From Endocalyx cinctus (Eukaryota; Ascomycota; Sordariomycetes; Amphisphaeriales; Apiosporaceae): a stretch of DNA of 64,000 nucleotides. The notes beneath the pieces are model-generated. The model did no database searches, was not told the DNA's origin, and saw nothing but the letters and a program-made list of their open reading frames with translations. Location: the NCBI GenBank assembly GCA_001600455.1, contig BCKC01000007.1, forward strand, positions 2,296,019 to 2,360,018. Direction: 5' to 3'. The translations under genes were made by a program, and so were the position numbers. Position 1 is the first letter of the stretch. Every line of letters starts with the position of its first letter. This document shows positions 44,309 through 56,233 of this stretch, in pieces.

Positions 44309-47300
44309 TCATGTTCCCCATTTCCCCTTGCCATCACTCGGGGGTCTGTTCCGCCTCTGCTTTGCCGGGGCCGACGAAGGACCCGCTGATCCCGGACTCC
44401 CGCTCGGCGGCGATTGTCGATTAGAATATCTCATGGCCATCTCTGCATTTTCTTTGTTAGAGGAGGCACTTTCGCTGCGGGACGCCAAGCCTCCGATGCT
44501 GGGTCGCGCGTATAAGGCCGAGTTTCTCGACATTCTATTCTTTCCAGGAGTGGGATTTGAGCTGCTGCTGCTACTAGCGGCAGCCCCACCACCGAGCGGC
44601 GGGGTGGATGGTAATGGTGATAATGTCGGTGTAGTATCAACACTCACTCGCCGAGGGATGGAGCTGATAGAATATCCCGACATTGCTCCGCCATCTCGAC
44701 TATGAGGACGGTACAGCGACGGGTCACGTTCATGCGCTAAAGATAAAGGATTTCTTTTAGGGCTCGCGGCAACTTCGACAAAGGCCGACTGACCTGATCG
44801 GGATGCGCTTGTTGGCGTGTGAGGTGTGGATGAAGTACTCGACTGTAACATAGGAGGAGTGTAAATACGCCTAAATCCTGTTCGCGCTCGACTTGATCCA
44901 GAAACTGATGAAGAGGAAATGGGAAGTGGTGGCGCTAGTGGGTTTGGCGTGTCAATATGCGAACTGACGAGGTCGTTCGCCAAATTGCGGACGAGCACTG
45001 CGGAATCCTTCTCTGCGAGCATCCGTATAGAATCCTGGAGGATCCGGAGTTGTCTATCTCTTGGATTAACCATATAGTCATCCTCTCGTGATTCTAAAAT
45101 AATTCGGACGAGTCGGAGAAGATTGAGTCGCACCACTGCCTTTTTATGCGACAACTTCTGGGCCACGCCAGAATACATCTCAGACTTAGCTAAAGAGGCG
45201 GCCAGCGTTGGGGAAAGACGCAGAAGCTTAAGTAACGGTTCTAAAAGGTTAGGATCAAACGCGTTGGTCTTCTGGGCATTAAAGCAGGACACAATAGCCT
45301 CAGTGAACTTGCCGTTCACAAGATGACCTTCTACCTTGGCAGTCTCTTCTTGCAACCTAGACAATTTATTAATATATCGAGTTACCGGAACACTGCGCAG
45401 GAGACTTACCAAACAAAAATAGCATCCAATGCCGTGGCCTGCCAATACTGATCTTCAAGTAGGGAGACATAAAAGTCCAATCCCTTGTTCTGCCAAAGGT
45501 ATCTTCGTCCCTTGCTTCCCGAGTGCGCCATGTCGCAGAGAATGGGTAGCACAAATTCCTTTGGTGGACGATCGGTCCTTAAAATCTTCATTAGAAGGGG
45601 TACGATGCCATTCACGGCGGCATATTCTTGGCGATCCTTGCTTAACCGGCAGAGATTGAACATAGTATTGAGGACTTGATTCGAAATTTCGCGGAAATGA
45701 GGATGTCCTTTCTTCATGCTGGCGCCAAGTAAGTCGATTAAAAGATCAATAGCATCAGCAGAGTGAAGAGCGTCGAGGGTGGTCGAAAGCATGGAAAGAT
45801 TTTTGATAAATTTGAGCATCGTAATTTGGTGTGCCGGGGTCATGGATCGGAGGTCCTTGAGAACTCTCTTCAACACTTGACGGTCTGCCACCATCTCTTT
45901 GACATAATTCTCGGCCTGCGAGAATAGGTAAAAGATGTTTACTATGCGACCTTCAATCAGTTCCGTTAATTCATTTTCAAGATCTTCGTCTAGTACTCGG
46001 TGTAGAACCAAAGCTAGAGGGTCAAGAATCTTGCTCCTCGAGAAAATACGACAGAAGTCATTCTTCGGGGTAGGACCCTGAATGATGTTATCAGCGGAAG
46101 TTCTGGTCCAATACAAATTTGGAAAAGCTCGCATACCTGAAGTTCAAAGACATTCCATATACCATTGACGCCAATCAATACTAAGTCTCTCGCACTATCG
46201 TAATCCTCATCCAGAAACTCGACAAGTACGTTGAGACCACCAGCACTAACAAACATCTGCAGAGTCAGTGTCGATGTCTGATACATCTGTCTCACGAACG
46301 CAGCAGCTTCTAGCCGGATCTCATTCGAGTATTGTCGAGCAGCAAACTTGGTGATAATCGGGATACCTCCGACGAAGCAGAGATTTTCTTGTAGTTCCAC
46401 GTCATCTAAGATGATCTGGTTTCGATATTAGTGGATGTTATAATTGATAAGGGCAGTGTAAACAAACCGTGTTCACGACTTTCAGTAGTTGTAAGATCAT
46501 ATGCTGTCTGCTCTTCACCGTACAAGGTTCCAATATTTCAAGGATTGGGAGCAGGCCGTGAGCGCTGATGATAAGATCTTTGACTTCCAAGTTTTCCCAC
46601 AATAGATTAAGCTATATGAAGTTAGAGACAGCCCCAATGTCATGGGGGGGGGGGGGGGGGGGGGGGTCGCAGGGTTCTGGTTCTTACAAGGTCTTCGGAT
46701 AACTCAAGCAGGGTATCCTCCCCCTCGGTAGTCTTGAGAGAGCGGACAAGCTCTTCAACCTTTTCAGCAAGTCGAGCATGACGATCTCGCGCGATGTTCG
46801 CCTCTAGATCCATTTCATCCCATCCCGGATCCATAGATGCAAACGGGTCGTCTTCGTCATCATCATCGCCGAGCCACGAGTTGCTAGAAAGTCTAGAACG
46901 GACCATAAGGTTTCCGTCCTCAGATCCAGCGTCGCTCTCGTCCTTATCCGCCAACTTTGCATTCGGGCCGAGGATATCAGAGAAGTCTTCGTCATCCTCT
47001 CCTTCCGCAAACTTCTGGATTTCGATCGACGACTTCGCTCTGTGCACAGGTTGACCTGGGAGGATGGAAGGCCGAGAAGTGGGCTTTCGTCTCATACTAC
47101 CTTCGTTGGAGGATTGAGTAGAGCGTGGTAAGCTGGTGAGATCGGATGGGTGAAATAGCTGCGGGGGATCCGACTGCAAACCGGAAGACTTAATTGATTG
47201 GACTTTTCCAGAAGTTGGTGGGGTAGAGCGTACCTTCTTCATCTGGCTAAGCTTCTGGTCAAAGACATTCTCGTTATCGTCAAAAAGATCCGAATAGTCG

Positions 47301-49410
47301 TCGATCGTCTTCTCTCTATAAGCTTGTGCCGGCCGTGAGGGTACTTCGTATATAGTAGGATCCAAAATCTTGGGGTGGGACTTTTGTCTACGGTGGCCAC
47401 TAGCCGCCCGTTTACGCGGGGATGACTTCGAAGACCTCCTGGGTTTTTGCTCCGAAATCTGTTCAGCACTTTTCTGTGGCCTCGGCGTCATGTTCCAATT
47501 AGGCCTGATCGTCTTATCTTGAGAGTCATCGTCTTGCATCATCGGTGATTTTTGAATCGTCAGTAACTCGCTTCCAGGATCAATACCGAGATCGTTATCC
47601 CAACTAGCAGATACGTCGCGCGAATGATCGATGGACGCAAAAGCCTTTAAGCGGTCGGCCGAGAGCATACCTCCAAAATGGTCTTGAGGCTTTATAAGAG
47701 GAAGGCGTAAAGCACTTGGTGATATCGCCGTAGCGAAGTCATCATCCCAATTATCATCATCTGCACCCGTCTTAGTCTCTAGTTTGGTATTATCGTTAAA
47801 AACTGGAGAAGGGATAACATACCAGCAATCTCAGGAGATCGAAATGCTTCGGGCATAGCTCTTGGTCTCACAAGTGCAAACGGGCCCTTTGCAGGTGTCG
47901 GGGCATTTGATTTAGGTTCTTGAGAAACCGACATTGCCCTCGGGCCGTGGTGACCGTATTGTGGTGGCCCACCCGAGTCTGAGCCAGTGGAAGCTCTCAA
48001 ATTTGTGTCGGAAGAAGTAAGAGCCTTATTCCACTGCTTAACCTGGTCCACAGCCTGACTGAAATCGCCGGGGGCTCGAGCAACCGGTGCATCACTTCTT
48101 CTGCAACCCACAATCCAGTTATGTTTTAATAATTTCCTTGCAGATACTCGCAGGTTGGGATCTTTCTGGAAACATTGAACGAGAAAGTCTCGGGCAGCCT
48201 AGAGGATGATATTAGTACATGCGAGCCCCACTACTTTCGCTATTAGTAATATATGGGGGGTCACAAACCGAAGAGACACCCTCGGGTAGAGGAGGGCAAT
48301 CGTCATTCACAATGGCAAACAAGGCAGGCATCGCTTGTAAGTGGTGATATGGCGGTTTGCCGGAGAGTAGCTCGATAACGGTACAACCAAGACTCCAGAT
48401 ATCCGAAGCCGGAGTCGCACCGGAGAGTTGTATGATTTCAGGCGCCATCCAATAAGGGGTTCCGACTACTTGTGCCTCTTTATCAGGACCCGAGAGCGTA
48501 CTTGTCGATACACCAAAATCGGCGAGTTTGACTTTCCCATCTTTCGTAGTCAGAATATTAGCACCCTTGATATCACGATGTATAACACCCTGATCATGGA
48601 GATACTGGAGGCCTTGAAGAACTTGCGTCATGTAGACACCGACAAGATTCTCGGGAAATTTCCCGTATGCTTTACATATTGAATGTAAAGAGCCATTTTC
48701 GCAATATCTAAAATACGTCAGTATCGTCACAAGTAAGGAATAGTAAAGCGGCTTGCTTACTCGAGAATAATGTTTAAGCAATCCGTCGATTTGACAAAGC
48801 CAATGTATTTGACAATGTTATCATGCTAGAGTTGTAAGGCTGATGATTAGCTTGATTGGATATGCCTTATCAAGTGAATTAGGTATTCCTCACATGTAAG
48901 TTCTTCAAAAGATCGATTTCAGCCTACGTCACGTTCCATTAGTATGCCTGTACAGGGTTATCGGTTGCAAATTGGGAGGGTGGGATTGGTCATACTTCTA
49001 TCATCCGTAGTTCGCTTTTAGGTAGGTTCACCAACTTGATCTGTTTGACTGCCACAGCCTGGCCTGTTCCCCAATGGATAGCTTTGTATACCGAACCAAA
49101 AGCTCCCTTACCCAAGCATTCTCCCAGACGCTATAATGCAACCCTAGTCAGCCAAATGTCTCAGGTCATACGATATAGCCCTCTTTGTTCATAATACGGC
49201 TATATATGCACATACGTAGTCTTCCAAGCCAGGGTCTTGTAAAGCCTTATCTCTTCCACTGCTCTCTTTTCTGGGGGTGTTCGGTGTTCGTCTCTCGCGC
49301 TTGACTGCTACCACGCCACCTGGTGTATCGGTACTAGAAGAAAAGGGATTGCGGTCGCCGGGTGTAGATCCGTTGGAGGGGTGAGAATTATGTCCCGAGC
49401 TAGGCGCCAT
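44309..49410 (-). CDS. sepH: SepH/Cdc7-type kinase of the septation initiation network
   Basis: Eleven exons: 49410-49216, 49130-48996, 48923-48894, 48825-48761, 48707-48269, 48198-47823, 47778-46688, 46611-46468, 46415-46137, 46077-45410, 45356-44309. They give 1489 residues. The STE-type kinase domain begins at residue 66: [16 protein letters not shown] (Asp-187 catalytic), DFGVST (205-210), GTPYWMAPE (224-232). After a long disordered stretch with DDNWDDDFA, an armadillo-like helical half runs from [10 protein letters not shown] to about [15 protein letters not shown], and the tail is Ser/Pro-rich. This is the layout of A. nidulans SepH and S. pombe Cdc7, which act at the spindle pole to trigger septation and, in moulds, conidiation. 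Exon 3 is only 30 nt, one intron only 44 nt, and two donors are GTTTGT. Confidence 0.95.
46644..46666 (+). repeat. Run of 23 G
   Basis: Uninterrupted G23, lying in intron 7 of the SepH-like gene (C23 in the transcript). Confidence 0.85.
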
Positions 49411-51086
49411 TGCGGATAATTATGGCTCTCGAGTCGCAGGGTATATTACTGATTAGAGATATTAATCGAATTCGCGAGGCAGCGTAAAGAGGGTTCGTTT
49501 ACGTAGGGAGAGTTGTAGAAAGTGGCGTGGCGAATGGTGGGGGAGAGAGAGCGTAGTCGAAAATTAGCAGGTTTCATTCCAACCAGAAGAGATATTAAGA
49601 GCCTCCCACTCTCGCACTCTCCCTCTCTCACTCTCACACTCTTTTCTCTGTGTTACTCTTTTTCTATTTTTGCATCACTTTTTCGTCTTCCTTTTTTCTA
49701 GGTTCTTTAAAATCAAAAGCAAAACAATATATTTCCCTTGGTCGCGCGTTGTCAGGTGCTATCGAACTCGCTAGCCAGCTAGCTCGAATCTCTCCCAATT
49801 CTCACTAAGGCTATGAGATAACTATGTGGAGCGTACTCGTATTAGGCAATTAAGTATCGAGTATTACTATATATATACGAATACCCAACAGTCAATAAGA
49901 TAGACCGGTGGACGTTGTAATTAGTGCAAGCTATTCTAAACCACCTTGAGGTTTCTAAACCTGACTTTTTGAGAGAGGCATCGGGACTTACCATAGCAGT
50001 CCCCGGGTAGATTGAACGATTAGATCTACGAGAAAGCGAATCTATGCAAGGAATCTCTTTCACGTGTATTAGGCGAGGCGCTATCGCGGTATAAGGAATA
50101 TGTTACGAAGCGTACAGGAGCTAAAGAAAGAGGGTAGGAGAGAATTAGAGAGGAAGAAAGGGGAATTGTAAATATGAATGTGAATACCCAAATCCCGATG
50201 TATGTAATGCATGTATGTATGGTATGGTATGGTATGGTACGTATGTATATGTATGTACAATAATTAAAAAAGAATGTGGTATTATCCTGCCTAGCCCTGA
50301 CCTGACCTGTCCTGCATTACAGTGCACTGCATGCTACCGTACCGATGTACCAATAAAAGAAAAGAAGAAACAGATAAAAAAAAAAAGTAGATAGATATTG
50401 TAAATTTATTACATAGGCAGATGATTAGGTACTAAACTCACCTACATATAGAAAATTTTAAGTATTATTTTGCTATTAAGATGATACGCGGGGTCACCAA
50501 ACTTTTAGAATTTTGGTTTAGTTTTACACATTAACGTGTCTGCGTGTGTGTTCCGTTACTGTTCTTGGAAGGTTTCCATACAGCGTTCTACAGGCTGATT
50601 GGTGCCCTAAATGTCTGTGCCTGGTTTCTTTTTATGGATATCTGGTACTTATGATATCTACCCAGCAGGCCAGCAGGCCAGCAGGCCTAGGTGTTTATTT
50701 ATGTCCACTGTTTATATCAGTACCCGTACAGCTTCTCCCTACTTAAGTAGTGATCGTACATTAGCATTAATGCTATTTTATCCCGCTGGAAGCATTGGAA
50801 CAATAACACGGCATATTTGTTTCATGTCCAGGGCTTACTGCAAGTTACCTGTTTCCTTTTGACTGTTGGGTAGTATCCTACACAATTTTTAAATTTGTTT
50901 GAAAACAAAAAAAAAAAAAAAAAAATTTATATACGTCTGTACAGTTCTTCCTTTTTTTGTTCTTTTATCCTCCAGATGACCCAAAATCTAAAGGCTTGAT
51001 TTAATTTATCATTATCCAATTGTTGGGTTAAAATCGTAAGATTTTACTGTTCTGAAAAATGAAGTTATTATTGTTGTTGATGTTGT

Positions 51087-51115
51087 GAAATAATTCTGCT
51101 AGTCAGAATTATTTC
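51087..51115. repeat. Perfect 12-bp inverted repeat
   Basis: GAAATAATTCTG and CAGAATTATTTC around a 5-nt CTAGT loop. Confidence 0.85.
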
Positions 51116-51125
51116 GAGTGTAAGT

Positions 51126-51147
51126 GAGCTGGCGTACAGGCCAGCTC
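51126..51147. repeat. Perfect 8-bp inverted repeat
   Basis: GAGCTGGC and GCCAGCTC around GTACAG; 10 bp after the previous hairpin. Confidence 0.8.
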
Positions 51148-51162
51148 CGCACTGGCCACATA

Positions 51163-51181
51163 CACCAGCCTGTGGCTGGTG
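51163..51181. repeat. Perfect 8-bp inverted repeat
   Basis: CACCAGCC and GGCTGGTG around TGT, followed by further TGTGGCTGGTG direct repeats to about 51200. Confidence 0.8.
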
Positions 51182-51889
51182 ATGTGGCTGGTGTGGCTTA
51201 TACTCCAGCTAGCTACTAATAATCAACACCAATAGTGGCTAGCATGAACATCACGACACCGCCAAATGCATCATATCATATCATGCCCCCCTCTTGTATA
51301 CTAATGGATAAACGCTATGCTAGACGAGCAAAGCAGCCGTTCATTACTTAAGCATGTGATACTCGTAGCGAGTACTGTCCACTTTATCCTGGGGAGCAAG
51401 AAAGGACTAATCCGATTTCAAATAAAGATAGTTTCTCGTGATTTTGTAATCCTCAAAAGAGGTAACCATCTGGCGCTCTGTATCTGTATACAATATTCTC
51501 CCTATTGCGGTAAATCCTTAAATACATGTGTATCTAACTAAGTCAATAGACAGGAACAGCTGGAGAAGGTTTAGGTGCCCCTCCACTTTCATGGCATAGC
51601 TCTATACATACACCAATAATACACATACATCTCTTACCATCAAAAACCGTCAAAAAATACCCATCGAGAGCAGCATTCCATGCGTTGCCCAACTGCGTTT
51701 TAAGGCCATTCCTGTTCCTGTTGTTGCGTCGAAAATTCGAACTGTAATCATAACACCAAAACTCCAAAAGCTTGACCTGATAACCCCTAGGCCAGCATCC
51801 TTTTTTTTTCGAAATTGCTATTGGGCAAAAGCGATAGCCATAAACGCCATGAATTTTTGTTTTCCCGTTCATAAAAATAAATAATCAAA

Positions 51890-53280
51890 TTACTCCCATT
51901 CCATAGAGCGGCTGAGACCAGCTTCAGCCCACCACTCATCGGGTATATCCTGTCGCTGGGCGAGGCGGCGTACTATGTGCTGCATGCTTGACAAGAACTC
52001 TCCTTCCGCCTCCGAGCCGTTATCTGCCGTCGTCTCGCCGGATTCTCCAAAGAGGGAATCGGCGGCGACAGCAGCGTAGGATCGTTGGCGCCGGCGCATC
52101 TCGGCCGTGTGTCGGTTTCGGTTGGCCGTAGATGTAGATCGACGCAGGGATTGGTCGCGCTGATCATCGTTATCTTCGAAACCGTTGTCTTCTCCGTCAC
52201 TACCAGAATTCTCGTTTACCGGGTCGCACGGTTGCTCCGCCTCTTCGCCAGGACTAGTGATAGAAGTGCTGGACGAGTTCGGAACGGTATTTTGTGAAGT
52301 GACCGCCGAAGCGGTAGTGGAAGCAAACGAAGACCCTACGCTAGGCGGTTGAGGGTCGGGAGTCAAAGTGGACTGCAGAGTACCCCAAACATCAATATCC
52401 GGACTAATGCTCCTGTCTCGGTCACCCAATCCGTTCAATCGATCGGCATATCGAACCCGCGGAACATGTCGGAAAGCATGAAAGCTTGGTCGGGCAGTAA
52501 GGACAAGATCAGGTTCTCGATTTCTCTGCGCATCATCTTGATCCTCGAAACTCATCCACCACGGACGCCCGCGTCCTTCGCGATAGAAAGAACGCAACAG
52601 GGGTCTGCTCTACAAATTGAAGTTAGTTGGGATGCATACGAGGGGGGAAGAGGGAGTACCAACCAGTTGCGAGGTGCTAGTGGACCTCGAGGACGCGCCA
52701 TTCATCGTAGCATCGGGGGGAGGGGCTGCGGCGAGTAATCTTTCGCGCTCTCTTTGTTGCTCCCTATCCACTTCGTATCGAGATTGCCTGTATTGATAGT
52801 TGTTGGACTGATGATCCATATCTCGATTATCCCCTACAAACCAGGCATTGTTGGGGTCGCGAATAGCTCGAGCCTCGGAGCTGCGGGCCGAAGAGGTGGG
52901 TTGGGAAGTATCCCTAGTAGATCGACCCTGAGAAGGAGGCAAAAGAGATGCATCGTCACCCTGAAGAGCAGCCAGCATACGAAGTCGATGTTCTCTTATT
53001 TCGATCAGCTGACGACGCCGTTCTGTTCGGTGATGCTGTATGCGATCGCGACGGATAGGGGATCGAGCGTGGGAAGGACCCGTGTGTTCCTTGGTCGATG
53101 ATTTGGAGGTTATGTCGGATTCGACAGGAGCAACAAATAGACTACATATTAAAAATAATAATTCGTCAGTACACAATTAGATACAATGCGACACTACTAA
53201 ACTCATATAGATGTATTATAATACGTTGCTATGCGATGTAATGCGACTCAATAAGATGTGGTAAGATAAGCAATTTAAAA

Positions 53281-53317
<37 letters not shown>

Positions 53318-53447
53318 CATATTCACATCCAATTTAATAGTATAAAAAAGTCGAGTTTTGTATGAGTTTTGATAACAACGAACAGAACAGACGCGATACT
53401 ACAAAATTGATCGCGTAAAGAGTAAGGGAGACTTACGGAAGACCCAT
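51890..53447 (-). CDS. Conserved disordered fungal protein, function unknown
   Basis: Three exons: 53447-53437 (only 11 nt), 53141-52664 and 52609-51890; 402 residues. The first exon encodes MGLP plus part of a codon; the splice yields MGLPLFVAPVESD, an N-terminus I have seen in hypothetical proteins of other filamentous ascomycetes. That memory, together with exact phase, is why this tiny exon was chosen. The rest is Arg/Ser/Asp-rich and probably disordered, with a basic helix ERRRQLIEIREHRLRMLAAL, a WWMSFEDQDD segment and an ordered C-terminal helix MQHIVRRLAQRQDIPDEWWAEAGL. The donor at 52663 is GTTGGT, which is unusual. No enzymatic motif, signal peptide or membrane helix is seen. Confidence 0.78.
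53284..53315. repeat. (AT)16 microsatellite
   Basis: Alternating AT run of 32 bp, inside the first intron of the gene above. Confidence 0.9.
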
Positions 53448-54706
53448 ATTTGGTTTTAAGTTTAAATCGCGTTGGCGTGGCAAAAGGTGACAACGGTTTT
53501 GACGGTAAATAAACGAATGAATTTAATCCTAAGAGATAAAAACCAGTAGATGAGGTGCAGATAGGCGAATAGATGAACGAGGGAGTGGTGCGTGCTTCGG
53601 TATGATTGATTTCAAGGTTATCTCTCCAAATTTGATCAATGGAAAGAAAGGGTTAAGAAACACGGGAGAGACAAGGTAGAAAAAAGAAGAAAGAGTCGTA
53701 GATAAATCAACTTAATATCTTCTTAAGTTGAAGAAGAAAATAATTACAAAAAAAGTAATAATATTAATGAGTATTAGCGACCTGAAATTGATAGAAATTA
53801 TATGATGCGCGACGTTGCGCAATTCATATATAGCTTTGAACTTTCTAAAAAAATCCAGGAATTTGGTGATTCGTGAAAAGAAGACGTGGGAGTAAATGGA
53901 AATCAAAACAGATGGGGTTATAATAAGTTTTACATTTGTCGTAATTGATAGTAAGAGTGAGGTACCAGGTATCTTGTATGGAGGACTTCATATTCATACA
54001 TTATCTGTTTATTGTAATAATACAATACTCGAATATTTACAATCCCTCGTTAAAAAGATAATCTGGATACTACATCCAGTCACATGCTATCCTTGTACCA
54101 GAACTTTGGTTTGTTGAATATTTCAATATTACATTGACTGATTTTTATTTTACGGATCAGGAATAGCGCGGTAGCTGCTTTTACTCAGACAATCAGGGTA
54201 AGAGTCCAATCTAAAGCGGCGTGGCTCAGGTACACATCTGCTTGATAGGCAGATAGGGCCATCAGTCATAAAATTACCTATCACAATAAGCGCTACTTGT
54301 TTAAATAAGTAATTAACGTTAATTCTGAGCCAATCATTATAAGTATTTGCTAACTATAACTTGTACAATACTTTAACGTTAAGCCAATAAGCGGTTTAAC
54401 GATCTTAGCCATATATTGTCATAGGAGAAACAATTCTTCAAATCGAAATAACAGATTAAAAAGAATAAGAAATCAATCTTGTAGTTTGGAAGATTGATTG
54501 TACTAAAGAAATGATAAGCTGAGAAGTAATCATTTCCATTCCATCTCAAATAATATATATCATTGGTTGCCAAAAAAAAAAAAAAAAAAAAATGTTTGTT
54601 ATGTTTTACTATATGTCACAATAGTTGCTAGACAACCGCCAACTAAGTTATCATATTCTTCAACCCTGGCTTGGCTGCCTAGTTGATCGAGAGAAAAGGA
54701 TAAAAA
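53448..54706. other. Intergenic, divergent promoters, repeat-bearing
   Basis: AT-rich; holds the combined copy of dispersed modules A and B (54161-54233) and A21 at 54572-54592. No gene seen. Confidence 0.5.
54161..54233 (+). repeat. Dispersed repeat, modules A and B together
   Basis: 54161-54197 matches 25009-25045 (32/37) and 54212-54233 matches 32533-32554 (21/22). This is the only place in the window where both modules sit side by side, so it may be the most complete copy. Confidence 0.55.
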
Positions 54707-55933
54707 ATGATCGAGCTTGGCTTATCCCGTATCACGGCTCTCCTAAAACCCACACCCCAAACGTGGAAAGCTATCCACGTTGCCGGAACAAATGGCAAGG
54801 GGTCAATATGTGCTTATTTGACCGCGATGCTACGCGCCAACCAGATATCATGCGGCAGGTTTACCTCGCCTCATCTTATCGACCGTTGGGACTGCATCAC
54901 CATCAACGATAGCTCCGTTTCCGAATCCAAGTTCCTCCACTTTGAGAACCTGGTGAAGAAGAGAAACGAGGATCAGCACCTTGGCGCGAGTGAGTTTGAG
55001 CTGCTCACCGCCACTGCTTTCGAGATATTCGAGTCTGAAAGGGTTCAAGTGGGCGTCATCGAAGTCGGCCTAGGTGGTAGCTTAGATGCCACCAACGCCA
55101 TCAAACAAAAATCTGTAACCGTTATATCGAAAATCGGCCTAGACCACCAGTCCTTCTTAGGAAATACGTTGGAAGAGATTGCTCTTCAGAAAGCAGGCAT
55201 CATGCGTAAAGATGTACCTTGTGTCATGGATTCCACCAATCCAAAATCTGTCTTGGATGTTGTACAGAAGCATGCCGAAGAAGTCGGCACTACCGTAAAA
55301 TTCGTAGACGGCCAATCGAACAATCTAGAAGAGATACTGAAACACCACCATCTTGAACCACATCAGCGTCAAAACCTGTTCAGCGCGTACGAGGCCTTCA
55401 ACTTATTATATCCACAATGCGCGATATCAAAAACTGCCCTAATTACGGCGGCAACAAGTATGACCTGGCCGGGTCGGCTACAATCTCTCAGTATCAAGAC
55501 ACTAAGTGGTAAGGAAGAGAATGTTTTATTAGACGGTGCCCATAACCCACAGTCCGCCGAAGTTCTTTCCCGGTATGTCCAGAGCCGTTTTCGTAAGCAA
55601 AATCAGCCCGTGACGTGGGTTCTCGCGGCCTCGAATGGAAAAGACATCACGGAGATCCTCAAGTTACTATTACATCAACATGACTCGGTCGTGGCTGTGG
55701 AGTTTGGCCCCGTCGCTGGCATGCCTTGGGTAAGACCCATGGAGTCGGGCTCCATACTTGAGGTGGCCGGTCAATGCGGCGTTGCGAAGATAGAAACACA
55801 CGATGCTCACTCGGACGTATTATCGGCACTCAAGTGGGCTTCCCAGAAATCTAATAAGGGGCCCCTCGTCATCGCAGGTAGTCTTTACCTAGTCTCAGAT
55901 GTGTTGAGGCTGCTCAGGTCAGCAAATACGTAG
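54707..55933 (+). CDS. FOL3: Dihydrofolate synthetase
   Basis: Single exon, 408 residues. Adds glutamate to dihydropteroate in folate biosynthesis. The Mur-ligase/FPGS fold is clear: P-loop HVAGTNGKGSICAYL near residues 24-38, FTSPHLIDRWDCI, the EVGLGGSLDATN block, SKIGLDHQSFLGNT, and the C-terminal lobe with LLDGAHNPQSAEVL. At ~410 residues it lacks the longer N-terminus usual for folylpolyglutamate synthase (Met7), and MIELGLSRITALL is a typical Fol3 start. The gene is intronless, and the start codon follows an A-rich leader. Confidence 0.92.
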   Translation: MIELGLSRITALLKPTPQTWKAIHVAGTNGKGSICAYLTAMLRANQISCGRFTSPHLIDRWDCITINDSSVSESKFLHFENLVKKRNEDQHLGASEFELLTATAFEIFESERVQVGVIEVGLGGSLDATNAIKQKSVTVISKIGLDHQSFLGNTLEEIALQKAGIMRKDVPCVMDSTNPKSVLDVVQKHAEEVGTTVKFVDGQSNNLEEILKHHHLEPHQRQNLFSAYEAFNLLYPQCAISKTALITAATSMTWPGRLQSLSIKTLSGKEENVLLDGAHNPQSAEVLSRYVQSRFRKQNQPVTWVLAASNGKDITEILKLLLHQHDSVVAVEFGPVAGMPWVRPMESGSILEVAGQCGVAKIETHDAHSDVLSALKWASQKSNKGPLVIAGSLYLVSDVLRLLRSANT

Positions 55934-56233
55934 ATAAGAGCGACGTAACTTCAGCAGAAACAATTCTCGTGGGCATCTAAGTTTCAACAACTACTTTTTT
56001 TTTTAGTTATTTCATAATAATTATTGAGATTGTGAACCAAAATAATTCACCTTCTTCATCACTTGAGTATTTTATCCCTTTGTGGCGAACAAAGTTTTCG
56101 ACGATGCCGATATCGCCGATATTACTAAAATGAGATTATGCGACAACAAAGGTCTTGTCCTCGGCGAATCAATAGTTAGGATCGATTCATGAAAATAGAT
56201 TCAGCCCTAAACCAGATCTCAAGACACCACACC

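Larger units (their letters stand above)
49411..51889. other. Long intergenic region with hairpin cluster
   Basis: About 2.5 kb. A CT-rich leader precedes the kinase. GGTAT pentamers lie near 50219-50236, CCAGCAGG direct repeats near 50662-50690, A19 at 50907-50925, and three hairpins at 51087-51181. No gene is supported; one short frame at 51543-51872 was rejected. Confidence 0.5.

Noticed and set aside
47803..47822. A 20-nt intron in the SepH-like gene (GTATGT to the first CAG)
   Set aside because: Too short for spliceosomal removal; the 44-nt alternative ending at 47779 keeps phase and joins to DDNWDDDFA.
51543..51872. Minus-strand 109-aa frame just after the disordered-protein gene
   Set aside because: No domain, probable 3' UTR, atypical composition and no supporting splice or promoter signal.
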